NCBI GenBank assembly: GCA_007844125.1
Contig: CM017557.1
Span: 65,480,290-65,544,289, forward strand
DNA: 64,000 nt
Source of the DNA: Sinonovacula constricta
Lineage: Eukaryota > Mollusca > Bivalvia > Cardiida > Solecurtidae
Direction of reading: 5' to 3'
Under the pieces are notes generated by a model. The model made no database searches. It was not told the DNA's origin and was given only the letters and a program-made list of their open reading frames with translations. The position numbers and the translations under genes were made by a program. Shown here piece after piece: positions 12,001 through 22,800 of this stretch; the first letter of the stretch is position 1; each line of letters opens with the position of its first letter.

Positions 12001-13582
12001 TTTCCAGCCCTGATGGGCATAATTTTACATACCTTAGACTGTCACAAGAAATTTAAGGGTTGTCCCTTTAATTCAAATTAGCCAGCATAAAAGCTGACAT
12101 TTTTGTTATAAGTAAGTTATATTAATATAAGGTAATTTATTAAATGGCTTAAATGTAGCCTGATCACTAACATTTCCGTTGCGTCCTTTAACAAACAAAC
12201 GTTCAATAAATGCTATTACTATTATTGACAAGGGATTTTAGAAAATAAGAAATACCCTTTGAAACATGAAGACTGACATGGGTTTGCTATGATATAACAA
12301 AATGCATTTTAGGTATTCCTCATGATACACACAAAAATACTCTCTGTGTTGTTCGATACATGTTTGAAAAATGTATATCTAAATTTCAGGACTGAATGTC
12401 AACAATGTTTCCAGCTGTGAAGCAAGTCTAGAATTGAAAATGTGGAGTAAAAAAATCACGAGAAACTCCAACCTTTGATTTCATTGCAGCAGCATATGGG
12501 CCAAGGAAGAGACCAGGAACTATTTCCTGTAACACAAAAAGTAAGGGTTTTGCCCATTCAATAAAATTTATGAAAATACAATGTTAAGAAATATCTTAAA
12601 AATAAAATAAAAAAGAGTGTAAAAATAGTGTTTTAGTTCTACAAATGAACATATGACTCCTAAAACCAAATCATCTGCACTTTTAAAATGATTTTTTTCT
12701 TCATGAATAGACTTTTTAGAAAATTTGGTAGTGTAACAGGCCCGCGCTCTCCAATGGTCACCCAGCCATCCAACAGCCACGGTAACCGCTGCTTAACCGC
12801 GCAACTTTGGAAGCCATTTAAACCACATCGCTAAAGAGTTAACCCAGCAACGAGGCTGGTTTGAAACGCTTATATTTCTAGCTCTGTGGGCATACATTAT
12901 TTCTCCCTCTGAGAAATCTCGTCCCGAGACTTGGCCTGGGAAGGTCTGTGGGCAAGCAACTCCAATCCGGCAGTTGATTATCCTACTGCTGCAAAGTGTG
13001 AATGGTCCAGTCAAGATTAATAATATGTCCTTAGTCAGTTGTAAATGGGTCTTTTCAAGTCATTTAAGTCACTTGACTATATAAATATAAATAAATATTT
13101 ATTCATGTGAGAAATGACATGTTTTATGTCTAAAATTCTAAATTGAATTAATATAGCTTTTAGTTTACCTGCATTTCTCTTCGCATTACATAGGACCAGT
13201 CCTGTGAATAAAATTTAGTGCATGTTAGTCTTTAACGTCTCTTTTTGATGAGAAATAAACTATAACATTTGCTGTATTATAATTGAATTAATTCATTGTA
13301 AATGCATTTATATTAGATCTATTTATAACTTTAAATTGTATAATTAAAAAATAAAAAAGTTTGGGATTCAATGTCTTCCATAATTAAAATTTGTAAAATG
13401 GATCACACATAATTCATGAATGATAAAATATTAAACAGACAATTTGTGTATGAAACACAGTTGCTATTTAACTAACTTCCTAAGTACGAAAGAACTCTGT
13501 CCGCTTTTATATCTCAGAAACCATTACTAACCGTTCCGTCAGGTTCTCCAACGGGAAGAGGTGGGAATTCTATATTGCTCAT
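1..13582 (-). CDS. STYX: STYX-like pseudophosphatase (serine/threonine/tyrosine-interacting protein), 3' end beyond window
   Basis: Dual-specificity-phosphatase fold without catalysis; STYX binds phosphorylated MAPK and related partners in nucleus and cytoplasm. Minus-strand coding exons: 13532-13582 (start codon, 17 codons, reads MSNIEFPPLP), 13169-13201 (DWSYVMRREMQ), 12473-12526 (EIVPGLFLGPY...), 5456-5516 (YLLLEIADCQTENIIQY), 4880-4956, 3469-3519, 2365-2437 (RFCINPNEGFTRQLM), 691-754 (EYEPIYKAKL) and 1-90 (open to the window edge). All junctions are GT-AG and phases agree except across one gap. The exons at 4880 and 3469 join to read HGNAGISRSAAFVIAYVMQ: the P-loop has Gly where active phosphatases have Cys, the STYX hallmark. 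The expected exon between KSK and YLLLEI (about 32 residues in vertebrate STYX) was not found in 5.5-12.4 kb. The C-terminal tail in exon 1-90 (GKVIRDQIF...) does not resemble vertebrate tails and is less certain. Divergent with the RhoGAP gene, 280 bp between start codons. Confidence 0.88.
905..1135 (-). mobile_element. SINE-B copy 1
   Basis: The reverse complement reads GGGGCACCAGTGGTGTAGTG, then a degenerate B box, AAGGTCTTCC..., GGTTCTACCAAGACATTTG and a 3' region ending TTGGTCCCTGCAATGTA. This family recurs at least fourteen times in the window. Confidence 0.8.
1205..1268. repeat. GATC-palindrome element, copy 1
   Basis: GCAAATTGTGCAGATCCTGATCG...ATTTGC: short inverted ends of the family described at 61005-61095. 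Confidence 0.55.
1994..2224 (-). mobile_element. SINE-B copy 2
   Basis: Full-length reverse copy: GCGTCCGTGGCATAGTGGTA head, GGTTCCAGTCC B box, and an ATTGGTTGCTGCAATGTATT 3' end. Confidence 0.8.
2786..2975 (+). mobile_element. SINE-B copy 3
   Basis: The head GTAGCCGAGGCCGAGCGGTT strongly resembles a class II (Ser/Leu-like) tRNA, and GATCGAGTCCC is the B box. The family body follows, through CTTCCTCCATCAATAATGCT. Confidence 0.75.
3880..4092 (+). mobile_element. SINE-B copy 4, diverged
   Basis: The head is degraded, but CACGTGGGTTGGGGTCC and the body AATCTTCCAGCTGATCTGCA...GGTTCTACCAAGACATG are clear. Confidence 0.65.
4707..4822. repeat. tandem duplication, 56-bp unit
   Basis: AGGTCTAAAGAC...CATAG occurs at 4707 and again at 4763 with small differences. 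Intronic in STYX. Confidence 0.7.
5786..5859 (-). other. exon-like open segment of unknown affiliation
   Basis: On the minus strand a TAG acceptor-like dinucleotide precedes 24 open codons (NVFVKVIDNFVYIDNEITLD then VKEM) and a strong donor, ATG/GTAAGTATC. Only one frame is open. It exits in phase 0, whereas the next STYX exon (5456-5516) needs a 2-nt carry-over, and the peptide does not match STYX, so it is not the missing STYX exon by simple reading. It could be an alternative exon or chance. Confidence 0.25.
5918..6191 (-). mobile_element. SINE-A copy 1 (tRNA-derived), full length
   Basis: The reverse complement starts with a tRNA-like head: A box TAGCTCAGATGGTAGAGCG, B box GGGTTCGAACC. 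A central domain follows (GCTCGGGGCT, GTGTCAGTATAATGG) and an ATCCC-type 3' tail. A perfect 14-bp target duplication TCCAATGCATTATG flanks it (5904-5917 and 6192-6205), which shows LINE-dependent insertion and gives exact ends. Confidence 0.88.
6392..7658 (+). mobile_element. pogo/Tigger-like DNA transposon remnant
   Basis: Imperfect terminal inverted repeats: 6392-6416 (TACCGTGCTTTGCGGAATAC...) and the reverse complement of 7634-7658 (TACCGTATTTTGCTGAATAT...), both beginning at a TA dinucleotide. Inside, plus strand from 7017, is MLSWKSHTAGFKLEVVSYAK followed by ENGNR, the N-terminal helix-turn-helix signature of pogo/Tigger-type transposases, which then runs into stops. No DDE domain is left. 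An internal 109-bp tandem duplication is at 7223-7440. Confidence 0.62.
7223..7440. repeat. tandem duplication, 109-bp unit
   Basis: Units begin at 7223 and 7332 (TTATGAACCACCATC) and end CCCCAGTATGCTGTAAAT. The copies are about 85 percent alike by eye. They lie inside the pogo-like remnant. Confidence 0.75.
7700..10430. other. STYX intron, no recognised feature
   Basis: AT-rich DNA where the missing STYX exon would be expected. I read both strands and did not find it. A segment at 8276-8360 (minus) is open and ends at a GTAAGC donor, but a TGA lies upstream and nothing in it matches STYX. Confidence 0.5.
10437..10842. repeat. 45-bp minisatellite, nine units, coding-compatible
   Basis: Units begin GTTAGGAGCACAG at 10437, 10482, 10527, 10572, 10617, 10662, 10707, 10752 and 10797, all exactly 45 bp apart, with a tenth partial unit at 10843. 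Because 45 is divisible by three, one plus-strand frame encodes a 15-aa repeat near KLGAQSIMTYLNKTV; it is open from 10618 to 10980 and interrupted by one TAA in the third unit. It is antisense within a STYX intron. Confidence 0.85.
11096..12012. mobile_element. hAT-like MITE
   Basis: The left end CAGGACTGGAAAATTTTTC (11096) and the reverse complement of the right end CAGGGCTGGAAAAATACGC (to 12012) are inverted repeats of the CAGGGCTGGAAA kind typical of hAT elements. ATGGG directly flanks both ends, at least 5 bp of a decayed 8-bp target duplication. Both subterminal regions hold repeats of GACTAGTCCCGGACTAGT-like sequence. There is no coding potential, so it is non-autonomous. It lies in a STYX intron. 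Confidence 0.7.
12738..13015 (-). repeat. moderately GC-rich intronic segment with 5S-rRNA-like stretch
   Basis: The reverse strand has GGTTAAGCAGCG and, 13 bp on, TTGGATGGCTGGGTGACC, in the same order as GTTAAGCAACG and TTGGATGGGTGACC of 5S rRNA. The rest is not 5S. It stands out from the AT-rich intron and is probably a repeat. Confidence 0.35.
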
Positions 13583-13862
13583 AACTGGATTGAGTTACGA
13601 TCAAACCATTATATGATGACCCTTTATTAAAAAATGGCTTAAATGAAAGAAACAATCGAACACGAGCAATGTATGACATCGACCGCCGTATGCATTTAGA
13701 GTTATCTCTCCTGTACTGACTCTCCTATTAAAAAGCGGAAGTGATATAATTGTCAAACAAATTGACCAATGAAAACAAAGAGTGCCAGATTTGAAGTGAA
13801 TTACATATGGCGGATAAGAATTAAAATGAAAACAATGAATCGGAAATGATTATGTTTTGTCG
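13583..13862. promoter_or_regulatory. divergent promoter between STYX and ARHGAP11A
   Basis: The two start codons face away from each other across 280 bp, so both promoters and 5' UTRs lie here. A CCAAT box is at 13766-13770 and a TTTGAA at 13790-13795. That combination resembles the CCAAT plus CHR arrangement of G2/M genes regulated by DREAM/MuvB, which would suit a cytokinetic RhoGAP. Both motifs are short and may be chance. Confidence 0.5.
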
Positions 13863-16800
13863 ATGTTTCATTTTGTTTCAAAAATGAAGCAGAATATAAG
13901 CTGTATCGACAGGGTCGATAATTTACGAGTGCTTGTACGAAACGAACTACGTGATATCGGTATAAAAGTGCCCAAACATAAAAAATCGAAACGTGGAGCC
14001 CCAAAGAGTGTGCAGGTGAATGTCCCAGCCCCGCATGTCTAGATATGTACTATAATAAATGCTTATTAAATATATGCATGGTACTTGTTCAACGCAAAAC
14101 AAATCCAAATATTTTAAGAAATGACTCATAATCTGGATCATAAATTACTGGTTTTACATATAACAATCTTGCAGTATCAAATGTATGTCGTTTACAGAGC
14201 CAAAATTATCTACATCTGGGTAGAGAATATGATAGTATTGGGAAATGTGTGATTGATTGCCCAGAGAGGCTTACTTTTCTGCTACAGTTTCAGTCTTTTT
14301 CAGAGTGCATCTATAGCTTTTGTTGTTAAATCAACCAGCCAGATTTACAGAGGTGTCTGCTTTGACTCCTGGTGGAGGCATACTTTTCACGCTTCTGTTT
14401 CATCGGTATTCTGATGTGACCTAAATTTGACATTTTAAGCAAACTTGTCTTCTGCATCTCTAAAACACCTTAAACTATAATGATAAACTACTTCAGTAAC
14501 AACCTCTAGATTTAAACCCTTAAATGGAAAATATCTTTAAGCTAGTGAAATATTGAGTTAGAGTTTAAAAACCACACTACCGCAAAATTTAAGTGAACAT
14601 TGAATTTTGGTAACATAAGGTTATACCATCAACACCGCTATCAAGTATAACAGGCAGTAATGCAAACAAGATGCACCAAAGACAATTTGATAAGCAGAAA
14701 TATATATACTGAAGAACTAGTCAGAATGCATACCCTTAAATCTAAGCTACCAATTTTGCAATTGTCTGCTTTAACTGTGCTTGGTATTAAATGATGACCT
14801 CGAAATCTGCAAGCAGATTTTCCATTTCTTATGTTACAGCCTTACTAAGTGCAATATATATGCCCATTATTTTACATTAAAGAAGAAAGCAGTAAAACAG
14901 TGTTGACGTACCAAACTTTTCTTATGCAACTTAAAGATGGAATGTATGCAACATTATAAACAAATACCTTTTCAAACTTTTTTTTTTTATTGCAGGATGT
15001 CAGTAAAGGTGCTATTTTTGGAAACTATCTTGCCCACCAACACTGTGTTCATGTTAAAGATTGTGGTTATGTTGCCAGGTAAGTATTGTTCATAAAATAT
15101 TACAAGTCTATTTAAATGTATAGTTTTTTAACCAACTAACTATATTCTGATTTATGTCATATTCCCTTACAGATAGTTTAAAGGGTCTTTCCAGGCGAAG
15201 GGTTTGGCCCTTCCAATATAGTAGAAGGAGGATCATCAGTTGAGGAATTAGAATTTATCAGAAAGCAACATATTTTTAATATAAACCTGAATGGATAATT
15301 CTCAAAACCGGCTGCAATAGCTCAATTGGTAGAGTGTCGACTTGCATATTGGGAGGTTGCTGGTTCAAACCCCGGCAGTATCAAACCAAAGACTTTAAAA
15401 TTGGAGGTAGTGGCTTCCCGCCTAACGCTCGGGGCTAATGGAATAGTGTCACACCTGTCTCGTCAGTGTCAGTATAATGGACTAGCCAGGTTTAGTCCCT
15501 GGGCACCTCATAAGTGCCCCTGTGCTATAATGATAGAAATGTTGCTGCACATAATCGGCAAACATTATAGGCTTGATATACATTTCTCAAACCATTTTTT
15601 AGAAAGAAAAAAAAATATAGGTCTGTTTTGACTAAAAAGTAAATTAAAAGGTTCTGTTGTTTTTTCCAGGTTTTTAGTTGATGCGGCAAATATAATAATT
15701 GAAAATATCGAAAGCGAGGGAATTTTCAGAAAATCTGGGGCAGTTAGTAGACAGAAGGAAATAAAGGTATGACTTACTTTATCCTCTATTTCTTTGACAT
15801 TTTATCTTATATATAATAAGAAAATGTTTATTTGCTTAATACATTTAGTAATTTGTGGCCAACAGAGATACAAATTAACGGTCACCTAATCGTTACTGGC
15901 AAGTGAAATTTTCTCTGGTCAAGAAAGTTTAACAATCAGTTTTTCAAGTGGCAGATGAAATCTAAATAATATGAAGGGTGTAAGTGCTTGCAAATTTTAT
16001 ACATTTCTATTTTTAGAAATTAATAAAAGTTGCAACGTCATTATCAAGTGTTAGAAATCTGAATTGTTCGACCAAAAATAGTTGGTATTTTCTTACCTAA
16101 CTTTTTTCGGCAAATAAACAAAAGCTATGCAATATTTTGCAAATGATGGTCTCAATATAAAGTCAGTATTTATAAAATATACTCTCTTGGACTTAAAGAT
16201 AGACTGTTGGGTAAAACCAAGTATGACTGGTAAATGTATAATCATTCATAATTTTTCAGATACCAAACAATTACCTCAAGAAACATAGGGTGACAAGACC
16301 CATGAAAATATTGATTTGAATTATAGGAAATTTCTTGTTCTTAAAATAGACACAAAAATGTTATTGCTCTCTCTCTCTCTCTTTGATCCATCTCGACTAA
16401 CTGTAAATCTGTGTAACAGTTGAACTCTTGTTCTTCTGACACTTCTATCCAACACATTTTAAGAATCACTGTATAGATCAGAAGAGCAATAAAACTGGAG
16501 GTCACACACTAATGCCATTATAGTCAGGGTTTTTTTACCTTATATAGAAGGGGCCATTTCTTGAAATATAAACCTAGTATTTCCCCTAAAAATGATAATT
16601 TCCCTCTGATAAATTTAATATTTCATTGCATTACCAGACCTTTTAGCGCAATTGGTAGAGAATTAGCTCCAGGTATTGTAGACCCCAGAATCGATACAGA
16701 GCAGTGACATATAAAAGTCATTAAAAATGTTAGTGGTATAGCTCTCTTGCTAACGCTCAAGCAAATATAAGGGTAGTTCCATAACTGATCGGCCCGGTGT

Positions 16801-19800
16801 CAGGATAATGTGTGTATGTGTGATATCATGCCAAGTGTTAACGGCTTGCTATACACAGTGAAGGCAGCACTATATCTTCTTCGAGTAAACACCTTCTCTG
16901 GATAACTGAAATACTGCTGTTGGGACGATAAACCCTATAACCATAAACAATATTTGAATCCCAAAATATAGATATAAGATGCATTGATGTGCATTGACAG
17001 CACTGGCTTGAGTGAAGTAGACTACGATAATTTGGTGGTGGAGTTCAAAACAAGGAAAAAAAGAGAGATGTAGATAAAATAAAAGTTATATGCTTATTTT
17101 CCCCCCTTTTTAATAAATCTCTGATTGTCTGAGATGCTGGTATTAAATTAAATATGTGCATAAATTATATATCTATATATAAATATATATATAAAGAGGC
17201 ATTATAGTTTAAATCCCACAAAGTGTGTGCTAACATTTAGTAAAATCAAAAGAAAAAAGTAATGCCCTTAATGAATATGCATAAATTTCTCCTGCACAAA
17301 CACCAATGGCATTTAAATTTTAAAATGAAAAACAACAACACAAAAACACTGCCATCTCATTATAATTATAAAGGCAAAATGGCTGACACTAAAAAAAAAT
17401 TGATCTCTTTGTACAATTAGAGATTGAGAGCCACTGTTTTTTTGTTTTTTTTTAAATGTAATCTACCATAGAATACATGAAGAAATGGCTTTACAAAATG
17501 ATTTTTAAAAAGAGGCAATTATAACACTTGAAACGGGATGAATTTTCCAATAGAAACTGGGCCGATTGCAGGGCCGCCATTAAGAAATGGCAAAATGTTG
17601 ACCACAAGAAATCGCCAACTTTCACACAGTAAATGACCTAATACTCACATATAACCCAAAGAATCCACATGGCACATGATTATAAATAGCAGTACATTAT
17701 TTTACTGATATTTCTACAAAAGTTATCTACGATAATAATTTTGCACGACCTTGTCGGGTGAGAATCACATATTTTTTAAGAGAATGGCAGCTTATTATAA
17801 ATAGGTTGTAGTGACTTGCTGTCTGTAGAATCAAAAGATGTATTTAGGAAAAATAATGATTGTAAGAGAAGTTTTCGAAATGAAAGAAATTAGACATTTT
17901 TCTATCTGTTGGTATTTTTTAAAACAAACCATGAGCCCCAATTGCTAGTTGTGTCCAGAAGTTAATTTATATTCCTGGCTTAATTAAACCTTTATGAGTG
18001 TGTTCAGTAACTGTTACTTTGAATGATATCCAATAAAGTGACTCAAAAACAAGCTGTATTGGTTGAATAAAAATATGCTAGTGTTTAATTAAACATCACT
18101 TACACATACTTAAAAACCTTTGAAAGGGGTGAATAAAGGTTCCTTTTCCTCAGGTTGTACTATTTATCACAAATATAATTTATCTTAATTTTCCACAGCA
18201 ACAACTAGAAAATGGACATGGTTTTGAGGGAGCAAATGTTCATGATGTTACTGCTTTGGTTAAACAATTCTTCCGAGAGTTGCCAGAGCCGCTGTTCACC
18301 AGCACATACCATGACACGTTTGTGCGATGCTACCAGATGGAGAACTCAGAGGCGTCAGTGCGGGCACTGTTGTTGCTGTGCCTCATGCTACCTGAGGAGC
18401 ATATCAGCACTCTGAGATTCCTTCTCAAACTCCTGGCCAGTGTTGCGGCCAACTGTGAGAAGAATAAGATGGACAGCACCAACCTGGCTGTGGTCATGGC
18501 CCCCAACCTGATGCATGTCAACAGCAAGAGTGAGACCATGAAATCCTGTGAGGAGAAACTGTTACAGGTAATGATATTTTTTTTAAATAATAGCACAATT
18601 CTAGTCAATTGGTGGAAGAATAGACCCCAGATAGATATCTGGAAGAACCACTGATGCACAGCAAGCCAGCTCAAAGACCTTCTCTTAGTATGTTCTTCTT
18701 ACCAACTGGAACTCAAGCCAAATGTTGTAAGAGGCCCTACAGTCGGAATTAGAAGTATGCAAGTCTACCACAACAGGTTATGCAACTCCAGTCACAACTT
18801 AACGTTGTTAGCAATGTTATTGATGTTATTCACCACACAGCAAGATAGTGCTAGTGTTGAAACATGACCTCTATAATTATGTTTTTGAAACATCATTAGT
18901 ATAATTATTTTACCAAAATGTAGTCTTTTATTCCTCTCAGCTCCCCCTAAATCACAATACCATATATTAAATAAAAAATCAAAACAAAAATGAATGATGG
19001 TACTTTTTTATCTTTATATAAATTCACACCTGTGGCTTTGCAATCATTTTTGTCATGCAGATATAGCATATTTTTTATGCATATATACCGGTACTATCAT
19101 ATTTTTGTTGCAATATACTTTGAAGGTCTAAGCATAAAGTATTAAGGAAGAAAGTAACAATAGAAACACTTTTATTCGAGAAACTTTAGTTTTGTTTCAC
19201 CTGTGTAGGATGGCAGACAACATTTGTGATTGTTTTTGGTCATGTACATATCACTGTCAGTATCACTCTCATTGTCACACTTTCTTGTCCAGATCATATT
19301 TTTAAATTTAAGTCTATCCTATTCACTATATTTATTAAACTTAAAAGCTAAAAGATTTTTTTTCTTGTCACAAAACTTAGATTCATATCTATGAATTTTT
19401 TTTAAGTGTCGCAATACATGCTTAGTTGTCTGGTCACCCACTAATGATCTACTGCTTGGCACAGGCCAATAAATAAAAGAGAACAAAAGAATATTTACAG
19501 CAGCAGAAATTTCCATGGAATATGCAGAATTGTATTTAAATGTACAAAAGTATAACTAGGCTATAACTTTTGTCCACATTTTTTATAGCATCAAAATTTC
19601 AATAAACAACTATGCATACTTCAGCCTTTCAGCATTTCTAGAGATAGTAGGTCACTTTTCATGACGAGGCCTGTCTTACTTGGAAGGTTGAACATTGTAG
19701 GCACTGCTTTTGTCTTTAATATTTGTTAAGATTTATATTCAAATCCGATATAGGGGCACTCATGGCGTAGTAGTAGAGTCACCGACTTATTACTGCTCTG

Positions 19801-22800
19801 ACTGCTAAGCCTCTCACCACGTGGGTTAGAGTCCCGTTCAGGGTGAAGCACTTAATGTGGTAAGATCTTCCACCTGACCAGTGGTGCACCGGTGGTTCTA
19901 TCCAGACATGTGTTTGGGGTCTTCCTTCACCTAAAATGCTGGACTGATAATAACTGGTCGCTATGATGTACTTAAAAAACAAACATAAATCCAATATTAC
20001 ACAAAACAACCCTCTCCATAATGAACACAACCTTATGTATTAGTTGACACAGTCTTCAGTTATCTTTTGGATACAGCTGGTGATTTTTCTTTCACAAACT
20101 TAGTTTAAATTCTTGTTGTTGGTGAATACCGATACTGGACTGATTATAAGGTTGACAAGGTATTGAGTAAATCAAATGAGGGTATATGTCCTGCATATTC
20201 AAAAGGCAATTCTGTATATGTCTACTAGGATGTAAACAAAATAGCGACAACCATAAAGTTAAAGCTGGTTTACAGCAATAAATATGGTTGACAACTGCAA
20301 TGACACTTAGGTTTGTGTCGTAACTTCGGATTGTACATTAGTTTGGATAATTTATCCAGTCCAATTGACATTGGTAATGTGATTGGACTGTATTTTGGTT
20401 AAAAAAAGAGTGTCCCAATACCATAGTGTGTCCCAATACATAGAGTGTCCCAATACATAGAGTCCTAATACAAAGAGACCCAATAGATAGTGTCCCAATA
20501 CATAAATACAATATCATAAAGTTTTGTTTGAAACATAACTACCTTATGAGGGGTAGAAGAGCCATACATAAGAATGATAATACGAGCTCATTTCTGGAAT
20601 GATCTTCCTTAGTTGCTTAGCAAGAGAGAAAAAAAAAGTCCTATCTCTGGCAACTGATGGGGAGCACATTAAACAAGTCTTCCGAGCTTGATTTTTTTAT
20701 AAATTTGTATTTTTCGGTCATGTACACACAGGTTCAGACATCAGTTGTTGAGCTGCTGATAAGCCATGCCGAGGATGTTGGGCTGGTGGAGGAGATGCTG
20801 GTAGAGAGGACAGCCTACATGTCGGAGGTGTTCAGCACAGATGATGATCTGGATGCCAGTGAGGACAACCTTGAAGATACAAAAGAAACACAGAGAAAAG
20901 AAAAGAAACGAAAGAGGAGTGGCTCTTTTCAAGGTACAATGTCAAAATATGTTTTATCATCAACAGTACAATAAGAAATGTTGGTGTTCTGCTCACTATC
21001 TTTCAAATATTGGTATTGTTTTGGCCCCTTCTTGAGATATTTCAGATTTTTATTGACTTTATAAAAGGATAAAATCACTGCTTGTGTCTTAATTCAATGT
21101 CTTGACATAACATGTGGCATATCATAAATCCAGCCATCTTTCTTACAACATTGATTGTCTTCATTTTCTTATAAAAATCAAATGGTAACTATGGAAAACA
21201 CCTTCTTTTCTCTGGTTTTGTCTAGCATTATTTTTTCAAACCCTCTGGTTGAACAAAGAGATGAAAGAAAACATCCATTATAGAATTTGGGATTATATTA
21301 AAATAAGAAGAAGATAATATGTTGTTAGTAAATTTGGTTGATAAGTTTGTGAAAGTTAACAAAAAGAAAATTTACAATATGCCATTTATAATAACCGGTA
21401 TCAAAAAAAGTAATTTGGCTGTAAGTTTAGAAATTGTAAAGTCCTGTGATCAAGCATAGTTTTATGACTTTCAGCATAGCTTTATGGCTATAATAATAAT
21501 AATGGCCCATGTTTGTATCCTTTTTATGACATTTCCTCAGGTTTTGTGAGCAGCATAGCTCAGAGCATCAGCAAGTGGCGCCGTAGCCATGACGGCAAGA
21601 TCAACACAAGTGGTGTCAGTCATGCAAGCAATGCAAGCCATGTGAGTAGCAGCAGTCATGGCACACATAGTCACAAGGATGATGGGGTAGAGGATCAGGG
21701 GAACCCATACCAGTTCTCAGCTACGGACACTACGCCAGTTGTTCGGCGGAAGAAACCTGTTCCAGCCTCTGAAGCCAGGGCATTCTCTGCATCAAAAAAG
21801 TAAGAGCTTTTTTAAAATGTTAAAATTGTCTAAGGTAAGAATTCCCCATTTTCATAATAAAATAAATGCTCCAGTTATCATCATTGTGGGAATTTATTTT
21901 CATATACTTTATTTACATTAGAAATATTCTAAATTTTATTTTTAATTTGCTTAATTTTAAAATTGTGCTCAAGCACTTTAAATCATCCATGTTTCATGTT
22001 TTCCAAAAAGTTTAAAAAAAAATATTTTTTCTTTACTTACTATATATTTATATTCTGAATACTTGCCCAGTGAAAAGGGAGGTAAGGTGAAATTTGAATA
22101 GTTAGAGTAATGGCCCTTTATGAATGAAAAGAGGTAATAAGGGTTTAACACTGCACATAGGAAGAGCAGACCTCAGCTAGGCTCAGTCCACCATATCTGT
22201 TTTTTATTTTAAATTTTCATTGAACTAAAGTTTTTATTTAATAGTGATTTCTTTAAAAAAATTGTTGAACTAAAGTTTTATTTTCATTGGGATATTTTGG
22301 AAAAGGATTAAACATGTTGCTGTTTAAATAAATTTTAAATATTGCTTGAACACCGGCTTCTGACTACATGAAGGAAGTACATTTTTACAAATTTTTAGAT
22401 TTGAAAAGATACATCTATTACACATTTCTTTTCATTATCAAAAAATTATTGTGCAAACTTTTGGAACAAAAGAAGTTATATTTTAAAAATTTCTTTTCAG
22501 AAATGTTGCTTTTGACCAATTTTACTTAGGCCGCTTTAAGGCAAGACACTGTCTTCTATAAAGATTAAATGGTAGTGCTAATCTAATAGGAGCATGTATC
22601 CTTGGATGGCTTCCAGTTTCCTGTGAATGTTGGCATCATATGATGCCTTTACAGGAGTCCGTGTAATCTCTTTCAAATAAGATATTAATGTCCTTAACAT
22701 TACTTAGGAAGTGTAAACATTGTTAAACCCCCAAATCAATGGTCACACGGCAAGGGTTCGTGTCCCAGTCGGGGCAAGAACTTTTTAAATGTTGATGTCT

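Noticed and set aside
18330..18674. Minus-strand 114-codon open frame opposite ARHGAP11A exon 4
   Set aside because: Shadow of the RhoGAP exon; the plus strand carries the conserved domain.
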